Source: Hallerella sp963629575
GTDB lineage: Bacteria; Fibrobacterota; Fibrobacteria; Fibrobacterales; Fibrobacteraceae
Reading direction: 5' to 3'
Assembly: GCA_963629575.1 (NCBI GenBank)
Contig: CAVGIM010000056.1
Location: 1-15,640, forward strand
DNA: 15,640 nt
Positions 5,566 through 12,772 of the stretch are shown in pieces (within the stretch, counting starts at the first letter, position 1; every line of letters starts with the position of its first letter). The notes beneath the pieces are model-generated. The model ran no database searches, was not told the DNA's origin, and saw nothing but the letters and a program-made list of their open reading frames with translations. Position numbers and translations under genes: made by a program.

Positions 5566-8500
5566 TCAGACGACCGCGTCCTTCGACATTTCCTCGTAGA
5601 ACGCAAAGCGGGCATCGACTTCCTTCTGGAGGTCTTCGGCGAGCTTTGCCGCCACTTCGGGCTTCGAGCGGGTCAGAGCCTTGTAGCGGTTCTCGGTGTA
5701 GATGTATTCCTTCACCGGAATCGACGGCTTCTTCGAGTCGAGGATCAGCGGAGCCTTTCCTTCGAGGGCGAGGTCCGGGTTGTAGCGCAGGAGCGTCCAG
5801 TAGCCGGAATCCACCGCCATCTTCTGGTGAGCGAGCTGGCTATTCAAGTCGAAGCCGTGGTTGATGCACGGGCAGTACGCGATGATGAGGGACGGGCCGT
5901 CGTGGGCTTCCGCTTCCTGGAACACCTTGAGCGTCTGGGCGTCGTTCGCGCCAATGGCGACGCGTCCGACATAGACGTTCTTGTAGCTCATCGCGATAAG
6001 GCCCAGATCCTTCTTGCCCGCACGCTTGCCCGCCGCGGCAAAGAGAGCGACAGCGCCGCGGTTCGTCGCCTTGGAAGCCTGTCCGCCGGTATTCGAATAG
6101 ACTTCCGTGTCGAGCACGAGGATGTTCACGTTTTCGCCCGTCGCCATCACGTGGTCGAGTCCACCGTAACCGATGTCGTAGGCCCAGCCATCGCCGCCGA
6201 TGATCCAGACGGACTTCTTCACCAGATAGTCCGCAAATTCGTCGCGGAGGCTTGTCGCCTTTTCGCAGTCGGACACCTTGGAAAGCGCTTCTTTCAGCTT
6301 TTCGACATTTGCGCGCTGGGCGGCAATTCCCGCTTCGTCCTTCTGTTCCTGCGTCTTGAGCGCGTTCACGAGTTCGGCGGTCACCACTTCCGGGTGATGT
6401 TCGGCGCATTCGTCGAGAAGGCTCAACGCCTGGTGCGCGTGCTTCGTTACGGCAAGACGCATTCCGAGACCAAATTCCGCATTGTCCTCGAAGAGGCTGT
6501 TCGCCCATGTGGGACCGCGGCCATCCTTGTTCTTTGCCCACGGAGTCGTCGGCAGGTTGCCGCCATAGATGGAAGAGCAGCCCGTCGCGTTCGCCACGAT
6601 CATCCGATCGCCAAAGAGCTGGCTCACCAGACGGACGTATGCCGTTTCGCCGCAACCCGCACAGGATCCGCTGAATTCAAAGAGCGGTTCCAGGAGCATC
6701 GCCTGCTTGACAAGGCTCTTGTTGATCTTTGTACGGTCAAATTCCGGAAGATCCACAAAGAAGTCCCAGCACTTGCCTTCCTGAACCTTCACCGGTTCCT
6801 GCGGAACCATGTTGATGGCCTTCTTCGACGGATCCGCCTTGTCCTTGCCGATACAGGCCTGGACGCAGACGCCGCAACCCGTACAGTCATAGCTCGAAAC
6901 GGAAATGACGAACATCGGCTTTGCGGAGTCTTCGAGCTTGTAACCCTTGGAGGCAGTCGCCTTGAAGCCTTCCGGCGCGCCGGCAAGTTCCGCCTCGTCG
7001 ACAACTTTCAGGCGAATCGCCGCATGCGGACAGACCATCGCGCACTTGCCGCACTGGACGCAGGTATCCGGATTCCAGGACGGAATCGCGAGAGCGAGGT
7101 CGCGCTTTTCGAACTTGGTCGTGCCGGTCGGGAAGACGCCATCGACGGGCATTTTCGAAACGGGGAGCTTTTCGCCGTTGCCGCGGATGATTTCCGCCGT
7201 GACTTCGTTTACAAACGCCGGAGCGTCGCCGTGAATCGCCTCGCGGAATTCCTTCGATGAAGTGACAGCGGCCGGGACCTTGACTTCGTGCAGGTTGGCA
7301 AGCGAAGCGTCGATAGCGTCCCAGTTTTTCTGGACGACTTCCATGCCCTTTTTCGCGTAAGTCTTTTCCGCATACTTCTTGATGTACTTGATAGCGGTTT
7401 CCGCATCGAGAACGTTTCCGAGCTTCGAGAAGAAGCATGTCTGCATCACGGTATTGATGCGGCGTCCCATGCCCGTCTTGGCGGCGACGGCGTAAGCGTC
7501 TATTACATAGACCTTCAAATGTTTCTTGATGATTTCCGCCTGGACAGGACGCGGGAACGTGTCCCAGACGGTTTCCGCGGAATGCGGCGTGTTCACGAGG
7601 AACGTCGCCCCTTCCTTCGCATACTTCAGCATATCGACCGATTCGAGATGCGGCGTGTGATGGCACGCGACGAAGTCCGCCTGGTTTTCCTCGATAAGAT
7701 ACGGAGCGTCGATGATGGACTTTCCAAAGCGGAGATGCGAAGTCGTCATCGAACCGGACTTTTTCGAATCATAGACAAAGTATCCCTGCGCATAGTTGTC
7801 CGTTTCGTTGCCGATGATCTTGATGGAATTCTTGTTCGCGCCGACCGTTCCGTCGGAACCGAGGCCGAAGAACATCGCCTGGAAAAAGTCGCTTTCGAGC
7901 TTGAAGTTCGGATCGACGGCAAGACTCAAGTGCGTGACATCGTCGTCGATACCCACCGTGAAGCGGTCCTTCGGAGAATCCTTGGCGAGTTCGTCGTAAA
8001 TGGCCTTGACCATCGCCGGGGTGAATTCCTTCGAAGAAAGACCGTAGCGACCGCCAATGACGCGCGGAAGGGAAATCTCCCCCTTCATCGCGGCGCCGGA
8101 AATCGCCGTCAGGACGTCTTCGAGAAGCGGTTCGCCGGCGGATCCCGGTTCCTTCGAGCGGTCGAGAACGGCAATCCGTTTCGCCGTCTTCGGGAGAGCG
8201 AGTACGAGCTGTTCGGACGGGAACGGGCGATAGAGGCGCACGATCAGCACACCGACCTTTTCGCCCTTCTTCGCGAGATAGGCGACCGTATCCTTGATAG
8301 TCGAAGCGGCGGAACCCATCACCACGATGACCCGGTCCGCATCGGATGCGCCCACGTAATCGACCAGATGATAATGGCGTCCCGTGAATTCCGCGACCTT
8401 GTCCATGTATTTCTGGACAATCGCCGGATAGTCGTTGTAATACTTGTTGACCGTTTCGCGGCCCTGGAAATAGACGTCCGGGTTCTGGGCGGTTCCGCGC

Positions 8501-9144
8501 ATCGTCGGACGGTCGGGCGTCATCGCGCGTTCGCGACAGGCCTTCACGTACTTTTCGTCGATGACCTTCCGGATCACGCCGTCTTCGAGAGCCTCGATTT
8601 TCATCACTTCGTGCGAAGTGCGGAAACCGTCAAAGAAATGCATGGTCGGGATGCGACCTTCGAGCGTCGAAGCGTGGGCGACAAGCGCCATGTCCTGGCA
8701 TTCCTGCACCGAAGAGGAGCTGAGCATCGCAAAGCCCGTCTGGCGGCAAGCCATCACGTCGGAATGGTCGCCGAAAATAGAAAGTCCCTGGGCGGCAAGG
8801 GAACGAGCGGTCACGTGGAAGACGGTCGGGGTGAGTTCGCCCGCAATCTTATACATGTTCGGGATCATCAGGAGAAGTCCCTGGGAAGCCGTGAACGTGG
8901 TCGTCAGCGCGCCGGCCTGGAGAGCTCCGTGCACCGTGCCGGCGGCTCCTCCTTCGGATTGCATTTCGAATACGCGGGGAACCTGTCCCCATATATTCTT
9001 CTTCCCGGCGGCGCTCCAGTTGTCGGCATGTTCAGCCATGGGACTTGACGGTGTAATCGGATATATCGCCGCGACTTCGCTCACTTGGAACGCAACATTT
9101 GCGGTCGCTTCGTTTCCATCGACCGCAATCATTTTCTTTGCCAT
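5566..9144 (-). CDS. nifJ: Pyruvate:ferredoxin (flavodoxin) oxidoreductase
   Basis: Oxidatively decarboxylates pyruvate with CoA to acetyl-CoA and CO2, reducing ferredoxin: the central anaerobic pyruvate step. The 1192-residue single-chain form has the full domain order. YPITPSS (28-34) marks the N-terminal pyruvate/thiamine domain and GSDGTVGANK (430-439) the gamma-type domain. Two ferredoxin-type 4Fe-4S sites follow, at C695/698/701/705 and C754/757/760/764. The proximal cluster uses C828, C831, C856 and probably C1091. The thiamine-diphosphate motif begins GDGWAYDIGYGG at 984-995. I place the start at 9144 (MAKKM) because CTGGAG lies six bases upstream; in-frame ATGs at 9150 and 9171 would add 2 or 9 residues absent from relatives. 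The gene stands alone, with a bidirectional terminator behind it and an inverted repeat in its leader. Confidence 0.97.
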   Translation of the reverse strand: MAKKMIAVDGNEATANVAFQVSEVAAIYPITPSSPMAEHADNWSAAGKKNIWGQVPRVFEMQSEGGAAGTVHGALQAGALTTTFTASQGLLLMIPNMYKIAGELTPTVFHVTARSLAAQGLSIFGDHSDVMACRQTGFAMLSSSSVQECQDMALVAHASTLEGRIPTMHFFDGFRTSHEVMKIEALEDGVIRKVIDEKYVKACRERAMTPDRPTMRGTAQNPDVYFQGRETVNKYYNDYPAIVQKYMDKVAEFTGRHYHLVDYVGASDADRVIVVMGSAASTIKDTVAYLAKKGEKVGVLIVRLYRPFPSEQLVLALPKTAKRIAVLDRSKEPGSAGEPLLEDVLTAISGAAMKGEISLPRVIGGRYGLSSKEFTPAMVKAIYDELAKDSPKDRFTVGIDDDVTHLSLAVDPNFKLESDFFQAMFFGLGSDGTVGANKNSIKIIGNETDNYAQGYFVYDSKKSGSMTTSHLRFGKSIIDAPYLIEENQADFVACHHTPHLESVDMLKYAKEGATFLVNTPHSAETVWDTFPRPVQAEIIKKHLKVYVIDAYAVAAKTGMGRRINTVMQTCFFSKLGNVLDAETAIKYIKKYAEKTYAKKGMEVVQKNWDAIDASLANLHEVKVPAAVTSSKEFREAIHGDAPAFVNEVTAEIIRGNGEKLPVSKMPVDGVFPTGTTKFEKRDLALAIPSWNPDTCVQCGKCAMVCPHAAIRLKVVDEAELAGAPEGFKATASKGYKLEDSAKPMFVISVSSYDCTGCGVCVQACIGKDKADPSKKAINMVPQEPVKVQEGKCWDFFVDLPEFDRTKINKSLVKQAMLLEPLFEFSGSCAGCGETAYVRLVSQLFGDRMIVANATGCSSIYGGNLPTTPWAKNKDGRGPTWANSLFEDNAEFGLGMRLAVTKHAHQALSLLDECAEHHPEVVTAELVNALKTQEQKDEAGIAAQRANVEKLKEALSKVSDCEKATSLRDEFADYLVKKSVWIIGGDGWAYDIGYGGLDHVMATGENVNILVLDTEVYSNTGGQASKATNRGAVALFAAAGKRAGKKDLGLIAMSYKNVYVGRVAIGANDAQTLKVFQEAEAHDGPSLIIAYCPCINHGFDLNSQLAHQKMAVDSGYWTLLRYNPDLALEGKAPLILDSKKPSIPVKEYIYTENRYKALTRSKPEVAAKLAEDLQKEVDARFAFYEEMSKDAVV

Positions 9145-9169
9145 AAACATCTCCAGAATGTATGTAAAC

Positions 9170-9196
9170 ATCTCGAACTTGAAGGTTTTTCGAGAT
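9170..9196. promoter_or_regulatory. 8-bp inverted repeat in the nifJ leader
   Basis: ATCTCGAA at 9170-9177 and TTCGAGAT at 9189-9196 are perfect inverted repeats separated by 11 bases. They lie just downstream of the candidate nifJ -10 and 25 bases upstream of the nifJ start codon. The repeat could be a protein-binding operator or an mRNA hairpin near the ribosome-binding site. No known redox-regulator consensus is recognised in it. Confidence 0.4.
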
Positions 9197-9204
9197 ATTC
9201 CGTC

Positions 9205-9213
9205 CTAAAACTA
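9205..9213 (-). promoter_or_regulatory. Candidate -10 element of nifJ (TAGTTTTAG)
   Basis: The minus strand reads TAGTTTTAG from 9213 to 9205, preceded by AT-rich TAATAATG. It would give a leader of about 55-60 bases that contains the inverted repeat at 9170-9196 and the Shine-Dalgarno CTGGAG at 9156-9151. The AT-rich surroundings leave alternative -10 choices open. Confidence 0.35.
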
Positions 9214-9330
9214 CATTATTATCCGAACCAAAATGCGCAAAAAAATCAAAAAAAGCGATTCGTCAAAAAAACGTTACCGAAACAGGACAAGGCCCGCTAC
9301 GAAACTCCACTCCGCCGCGCGCCCATTTGC

Positions 9331-9338
9331 TATATTGC
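9331..9338 (+). promoter_or_regulatory. Candidate -10 element of the C_GCAxxG-TatD operon (TATATTGC)
   Basis: TATATT at 9331-9336 stands out in a GC-rich stretch. It ends 27 bases before the ATG at 9364, giving a short leader that contains AAAAAGGAAA with an AAGGA Shine-Dalgarno core. It is divergent from nifJ. Confidence 0.55.
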
Positions 9339-9363
9339 GCCGGAGCCAGAAAAAGGAAACTCC

Positions 9364-9693
9364 ATGAAGGATTTCGCGAAGAACTTTCACGCCGAACACC
9401 GCGGAAACTGCGCCATGGCCGTTTCTGCGGCCTGGGCAAGCGAACACGGTCTCGATCCAAGCGAAACCGAGCGCTTCACAACCTGCGGAGCGGGCAGGGC
9501 GGAAGGCGGCCTCTGCGGAGCGCTCTACGCGGCAATCCATTACCGCCCGGACAGAAAGGCGGAAATCGTCCGGGAATTCGAAAAGGTCGCCGGTGGAACG
9601 CTTTGCCGGGAGATTCGTCCGAAAAAGGACATGAGCTGCACGGAAAGAGTCGCCCTCGCCGCGGAAATTCTAGACAGACTTTCCGGAACTTGA
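9364..9693 (+). CDS. C_GCAxxG_C_C-family putative redox/metal-binding protein
   Basis: A 109-residue soluble protein of the C_GCAxxG_C_C type, small cysteine proteins thought to be redox-active or metal-binding. The spaced cysteines expected of the family are visible: C16 (GNCAMAV), C51 in the central LCGAL motif, C81 (LCREI) and C92 (SCTERV). A fifth, C41, stands at the head of the glycine-rich segment CGAGRAEGG (41-49). That segment departs from the textbook GCAxxG pattern, and the central cysteine falls two residues after the glycine pair. I start it at 9364 because AAGGA lies about 8 bases upstream and the protein begins at the family's usual point; the open frame extends upstream to 9085 but would cross the promoter. 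It is divergent from nifJ and followed at 15 bp by the TatD gene. The biochemical role is unknown. Confidence 0.8.
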   Translation: MKDFAKNFHAEHRGNCAMAVSAAWASEHGLDPSETERFTTCGAGRAEGGLCGALYAAIHYRPDRKAEIVREFEKVAGGTLCREIRPKKDMSCTERVALAAEILDRLSGT

Positions 9694-9708
9694 GGATTCC
9701 GGGCGAAA

Positions 9709-10413
9709 ATGCTAGACTTTCACGTCCATCTCGCCCGGCTTTCTTCGCCCGAAGAGATTTCGAAGGAACTTCTTCGCCACGGATACTCGGCAAGGATCGT
9801 CGCCTGCGAACCGTGGGAATGGGAACGGACGGAAAGTCTTCTCCCTATCTGGAGGGAATCCGCAACGCCATGCTTCGGCATCCACCCGATGATCGCCGGG
9901 GTTTTCGACGAAAGACAGACCGACGCGCTGAAACGGCTCCTTGAAAAGCATCCCAGGGCACTTCTCGGCGAGTGCGGCATCGACAGGCGATTTCCGGGCT
10001 ACGGGCCGGGCGATTTTCAGGAAAGGACGTTTCGCATCCAGGCAAGAATGGCCATGGAATTCAACCGTCCCCTGATGATTCACGCGGTCGGGGACCATCG
10101 CCGCATCTTGAGGATTCTCGAAGAAGAGGGATTTTCCGCTAGCGGTCCGCATCCGATCTTTCACCGGTTCGGCGGAGACCGGGAAACCGTAAACCGGGCA
10201 CTCGGGCTAAACGCCATCTTTTCCCTGCACCGGGACAGCTTTCGCAAAAGCCGCACCCTTGAAGCGCTTTCCCTGATTCCGAAGGAACGCGTCCGGTTCG
10301 AAACCGACGCCGACGAAAGGCTTTTCCCGATGACCGCAAAATCCTTGCTCGACCAGCTGCAAGAAGTTTCCGACCTTTTCTATCGAAGCCAAAACCTTGC
10401 CGATGGCCGATAG
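9709..10413 (+). CDS. TatD-family metal-dependent hydrolase (divergent)
   Basis: A 234-residue TatD-type TIM-barrel hydrolase; relatives are metal-dependent nucleases acting on DNA, including 3' ends. Metal-ligand motifs appear in the family order: H5 and H7 (FHVHL), H59 (FGIHP), E88 (GECGID), H125 (LMIHAVGDH), H152 (HPIFHRFGG) and D200 (FETDADE). All expected ligands are present, though the protein is shorter than typical TatD (about 255-265) and the intervening sequence is divergent, so the substrate is uncertain. The start is 15 bp after the previous gene's stop with only a weak GGCG/GAAAA ribosome site, which suggests co-transcription with the cysteine protein. No terminator is evident before the next gene. 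Confidence 0.85.
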   Translation: MLDFHVHLARLSSPEEISKELLRHGYSARIVACEPWEWERTESLLPIWRESATPCFGIHPMIAGVFDERQTDALKRLLEKHPRALLGECGIDRRFPGYGPGDFQERTFRIQARMAMEFNRPLMIHAVGDHRRILRILEEEGFSASGPHPIFHRFGGDRETVNRALGLNAIFSLHRDSFRKSRTLEALSLIPKERVRFETDADERLFPMTAKSLLDQLQEVSDLFYRSQNLADGR

Positions 10414-10431
10414 GAGTTCGCTTTCGATTCC

Positions 10432-10439
10432 TATCTTTT
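10432..10439 (+). promoter_or_regulatory. Candidate -10 element of the UbiA gene (TATCTTTT)
   Basis: TATCTT at 10432-10437 ends six bases before the ATG at 10444, which predicts transcription starting at the ATG itself. If translation instead begins at the in-frame ATG at 10462 there would be a leader of about 18 bases with only a poor CGAG ribosome site. Confidence 0.5.
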
Positions 10440-10443
10440 ACCC

Positions 10444-11268
10444 ATGCTTTCACTCTTCGAGATGTCTCGCCCGGGAAATATCCTCATCGCCCTTCTCACG
10501 CTCGCTGTCGGCTGCTGGATTTCCGGGGGGAACGCTTCGCCGGCACTTCTCGCCGCGGACATGACGGCATTTGCGTTCGCCATCGCGTTCGGCAACGTAT
10601 TGAACGATGTTTTCGACCTTTCCATCGACCGGACAAGCCACCCGGAACGCCCGCTGCCCTCCGGGAAGACTTCCGTTTTCGCCGCGATTCTCTTCTGTGC
10701 AATAGCCTTTGTCCTCGCCATGGTTCCCGCCCTCTTCCACGGCGTCTGCCAATTCTTTCACGCGGTTTTCTACACGGCGCTTTTCGCCCTGCTGTTTCTC
10801 TACGACCGATTCTTCAAGAAGATTCCTCTCTTCAAGAACGCGACGGTCGCCTTTCTCTGCACGACTCCGCTTCTCCGGGTAGCGTTCTATCCCGAAGCGA
10901 ACCGCCATCCGCTCCTTGTCGCTATCGGATTCGCCTTTCTCCTCACGCTCGCTCGCGAAATCATCAAGGATCTGGAAGACATGGAAGGCGACAGGAACGC
11001 GCGCATCGTCACCTTCCCGATTCTCGTCGGAAAGTTCCCTGCCCAGGCGCTCGCCTCGGCGCTTCTCGTCCTTGTCTTTTTCTGCATTCCCGTTCCCGTT
11101 TTCCTCGCGTGGCTTCCCGAAACGTTTCTTCTCTTCGCCATCCCGTTTTTTCCCTTCTGTCTCTCTATCGTTCGCGAAACGGCCCGCGGGAACTTTCGAA
11201 AGGCTCAAAAGCTCGCCAAGGCCGCCATGCCGGTCGGGCTGACGGCGCTGGTCCTCGCGAGCGTCTGA
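10444..11268 (+). CDS. UbiA-family membrane prenyltransferase (DGGGP-synthase-like)
   Basis: A 274-residue polytopic membrane protein that transfers an isoprenoid chain from a prenyl diphosphate to an acceptor. The two Asp-rich, magnesium-binding motifs of UbiA enzymes are intact: NDVFDLSID (54-62) and DLEDMEGD (176-183). The text around them, PERPLPSG (67-74) and REIIKDLEDMEGD leading to PILVG, resembles the geranylgeranylglycerol-phosphate geranylgeranyltransferase branch more than the MenA or UbiA quinone branches. That branch call is by eye and tentative; the acceptor could equally be a quinone precursor. About eight to nine hydrophobic segments are visible. A TATCTT element six bases before the ATG and the lack of a Shine-Dalgarno site suggest leaderless translation; ATG 10462 is the alternative start. 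The neighbours, TatD and purF, give no clue to the substrate. Confidence 0.88.
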   Translation: MLSLFEMSRPGNILIALLTLAVGCWISGGNASPALLAADMTAFAFAIAFGNVLNDVFDLSIDRTSHPERPLPSGKTSVFAAILFCAIAFVLAMVPALFHGVCQFFHAVFYTALFALLFLYDRFFKKIPLFKNATVAFLCTTPLLRVAFYPEANRHPLLVAIGFAFLLTLAREIIKDLEDMEGDRNARIVTFPILVGKFPAQALASALLVLVFFCIPVPVFLAWLPETFLLFAIPFFPFCLSIVRETARGNFRKAQKLAKAAMPVGLTALVLASV

Positions 11269-11292
11269 CCGAACCGTTTCCGGATTTTTTAC

Positions 11293-11300
11293 TAGATTTT
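11293..11300 (+). promoter_or_regulatory. Candidate -10 element of purF (TAGATTTT)
   Basis: TAGATT at 11293-11298 ends 25 bases before the purF ATG. The intervening leader contains AAAGAGG at 11312-11318, a good Shine-Dalgarno sequence. A six-T run at 11285-11290 just upstream follows an imperfect CCG/CGG stem and may weakly terminate the UbiA transcript. Confidence 0.5.
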
Positions 11301-11323
11301 CAGTCCACATCAAAGAGGCTTCC

Positions 11324-12709
11324 ATGCTGGATGAACTTCACGAAGAATGCGGCGTCATCGGAATCTACAACGGTGAAAATGTCGCGCGCAATGTCGCCAT
11401 GGGACTTTACGCCCTGCAGCACCGCGGACAGGAAAGCGCGGGATTCGCCATCACGAACGGAGAAAAGATCCGGGTCCGCAAGTCGATGGGACTTGTATCG
11501 ACCCTTCTCCGCGAACACAACGTCGATGAACTCCAGGGTTTTGCCGGAATAGGGCATGTCCGCTACAGCACGACCGGTTCGAGCACGCTGGCAAACGCCC
11601 AGCCGATTCTCGTGAGCTGCAAGTGGGGACAGCTCGCCATCGTCCACAACGGGAACCTGACAAACGCGGCGGAACTCCGCGCCGAAATGGAAGAAGCGGG
11701 ACACATTTTCCAGACGACGTCCGACTCGGAAATCCTCTTGCACGAGATAGCGAGGACCCAGGCCCCGAATCTCCGCGAAGCGATCAAGAAGGCTGTCTCC
11801 AAGCTCACGGGATGCTTCTGCATGATCATTCTCTCGAAGGATACGATGTTCATCGCCCGAGACGGCTACGCGTTCCGTCCGATGTCTCTTGCGCGGCTCG
11901 GAAACAGCTGGTGCATCGCGAGCGAGACTTGCGCGTTCGACCTTCTCGGGGCAAACTACGTCCGGGACATCCAGCCCGGCGAACTCCTGACGATTACCCA
12001 GGACGGTCTCCACTCCGAAACATTCTGCACCAAGGGTCGCCGTGCCCACTGCATTTTCGAATACATCTACTTTGCGCGTCCCGATTCGAAGATCTTCGAG
12101 CAGAGCTGCGACAAGGTTCGCCGCAAGATGGGAAAGCAGCTCGCCCGCGAATGCCCCGTCGAAGCGGACATCATCATCCCGGTTCCCGATTCCTCGACGA
12201 CCGCCGCCCTCGGATACGCCCGCGCATCGGGCATCAAGTTCGAAATCGGACTGCTCCGCAACCACTATGTCGGACGGACGTTCATCGACCCGACCCAGAA
12301 TGTCCGCGCCCAGAAAGTGCGCCTCAAGTTCAACCCCATCGAAGGCGTGCTCAAGAACCGAAAAGTCTGCGTCGTCGATGATTCCATCGTCCGCGGCACG
12401 ACCCTCAAGATTCTTTCGAAAATGCTCCGCGATGCCGGCGCGACCGAAGTCCACATCCGCATCGCATCGCCTCCCGTCGCTCACGCCTGCTTTTTCGGGA
12501 TGGACTTCCCGAACGCGGGCGACCTCGCCGCGAGCAGCATGTCTCCGGAAGAAATCGCCAAGATGCTCGGGGTCGAAAGCCTTGGCTACCTGAGCATCCA
12601 GGGCATGAAGGAATGCACCGGAGCGCCCGAAGAATACTGCGCCGCGTGCTTTGACGGGGAATACCCGGAATACATCGGCAAGGAAGCCGGCAAGTACAGC
12701 TGCGGCTAG
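11324..12709 (+). CDS. purF: Amidophosphoribosyltransferase (glutamine PRPP amidotransferase), Fe-S type
   Basis: Catalyses the first committed step of purine synthesis: PRPP plus glutamine to 5-phosphoribosylamine. The 461 residues begin with a short propeptide (1-8) that must be removed to expose catalytic C9 of the N-terminal glutaminase domain (CGVIGIY, then LQHRGQESAG at 31-40 and GHVRYSTTG at 77-85). The C-terminal phosphoribosyltransferase domain carries the PRPP loop VVDDSIVRGTT (350-360). Four cysteines, C243, C389, C439 and C442, match the 4Fe-4S ligands of the Bacillus subtilis enzyme, so this is the propeptide-plus-cluster, oxygen-sensitive class rather than the E. coli class. An AAAGAGG ribosome site precedes the start. 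It is transcribed alone, with its own promoter and a strong terminator. Confidence 0.97.
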   Translation: MLDELHEECGVIGIYNGENVARNVAMGLYALQHRGQESAGFAITNGEKIRVRKSMGLVSTLLREHNVDELQGFAGIGHVRYSTTGSSTLANAQPILVSCKWGQLAIVHNGNLTNAAELRAEMEEAGHIFQTTSDSEILLHEIARTQAPNLREAIKKAVSKLTGCFCMIILSKDTMFIARDGYAFRPMSLARLGNSWCIASETCAFDLLGANYVRDIQPGELLTITQDGLHSETFCTKGRRAHCIFEYIYFARPDSKIFEQSCDKVRRKMGKQLARECPVEADIIIPVPDSSTTAALGYARASGIKFEIGLLRNHYVGRTFIDPTQNVRAQKVRLKFNPIEGVLKNRKVCVVDDSIVRGTTLKILSKMLRDAGATEVHIRIASPPVAHACFFGMDFPNAGDLAASSMSPEEIAKMLGVESLGYLSIQGMKECTGAPEEYCAACFDGEYPEYIGKEAGKYSCG

Positions 12710-12728
12710 CGGTAAGGAAAATTCCTCG

Positions 12729-12756
12729 AAGGGTTTCGCGCAAGCGAAACCCTTTT
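12729..12756 (+). terminator. Intrinsic terminator of purF
   Basis: AAGGGTTTCGC at 12729-12739 pairs with GCGAAACCCTT at 12744-12754 around a GCAA loop: 11 perfect base pairs ending in four Ts (12753-12756). It sits about 20 bases after the purF stop. The azlC -10 element begins only three bases after the T run. Confidence 0.88.
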
Positions 12757-12759
12757 GAC

Positions 12760-12768
12760 TATATTTTG
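12760..12768 (+). promoter_or_regulatory. Candidate -10 element of azlCD (TATATTTTG)
   Basis: TATATT at 12760-12765 ends seven bases before the GTG at 12773. It lies directly behind the purF terminator, so azlCD must have its own promoter. The expected transcription start coincides with the GTG. Confidence 0.6.
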
Positions 12769-12772
12769 CGCC

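Noticed and set aside
5827..9048. Two long plus-strand open frames (477 and 586 codons) opposite nifJ
   Set aside because: nifJ is a full-length, motif-complete gene on the other strand. The antisense frames stay open because its codon use avoids the codons that create stops opposite it, and their translations look arginine-rich and motif-free.
11300..12484. 394-codon minus-strand frame opposite purF
   Set aside because: It is a shadow of the well-supported purF. It has no family motif, no promoter and no ribosome site.
12755..12772. In-frame TTG as the azlC start
   Set aside because: It lies in the T run of the purF terminator, and the six extra residues would be encoded by the -10 element. 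GTG 12773 fits the protein family.
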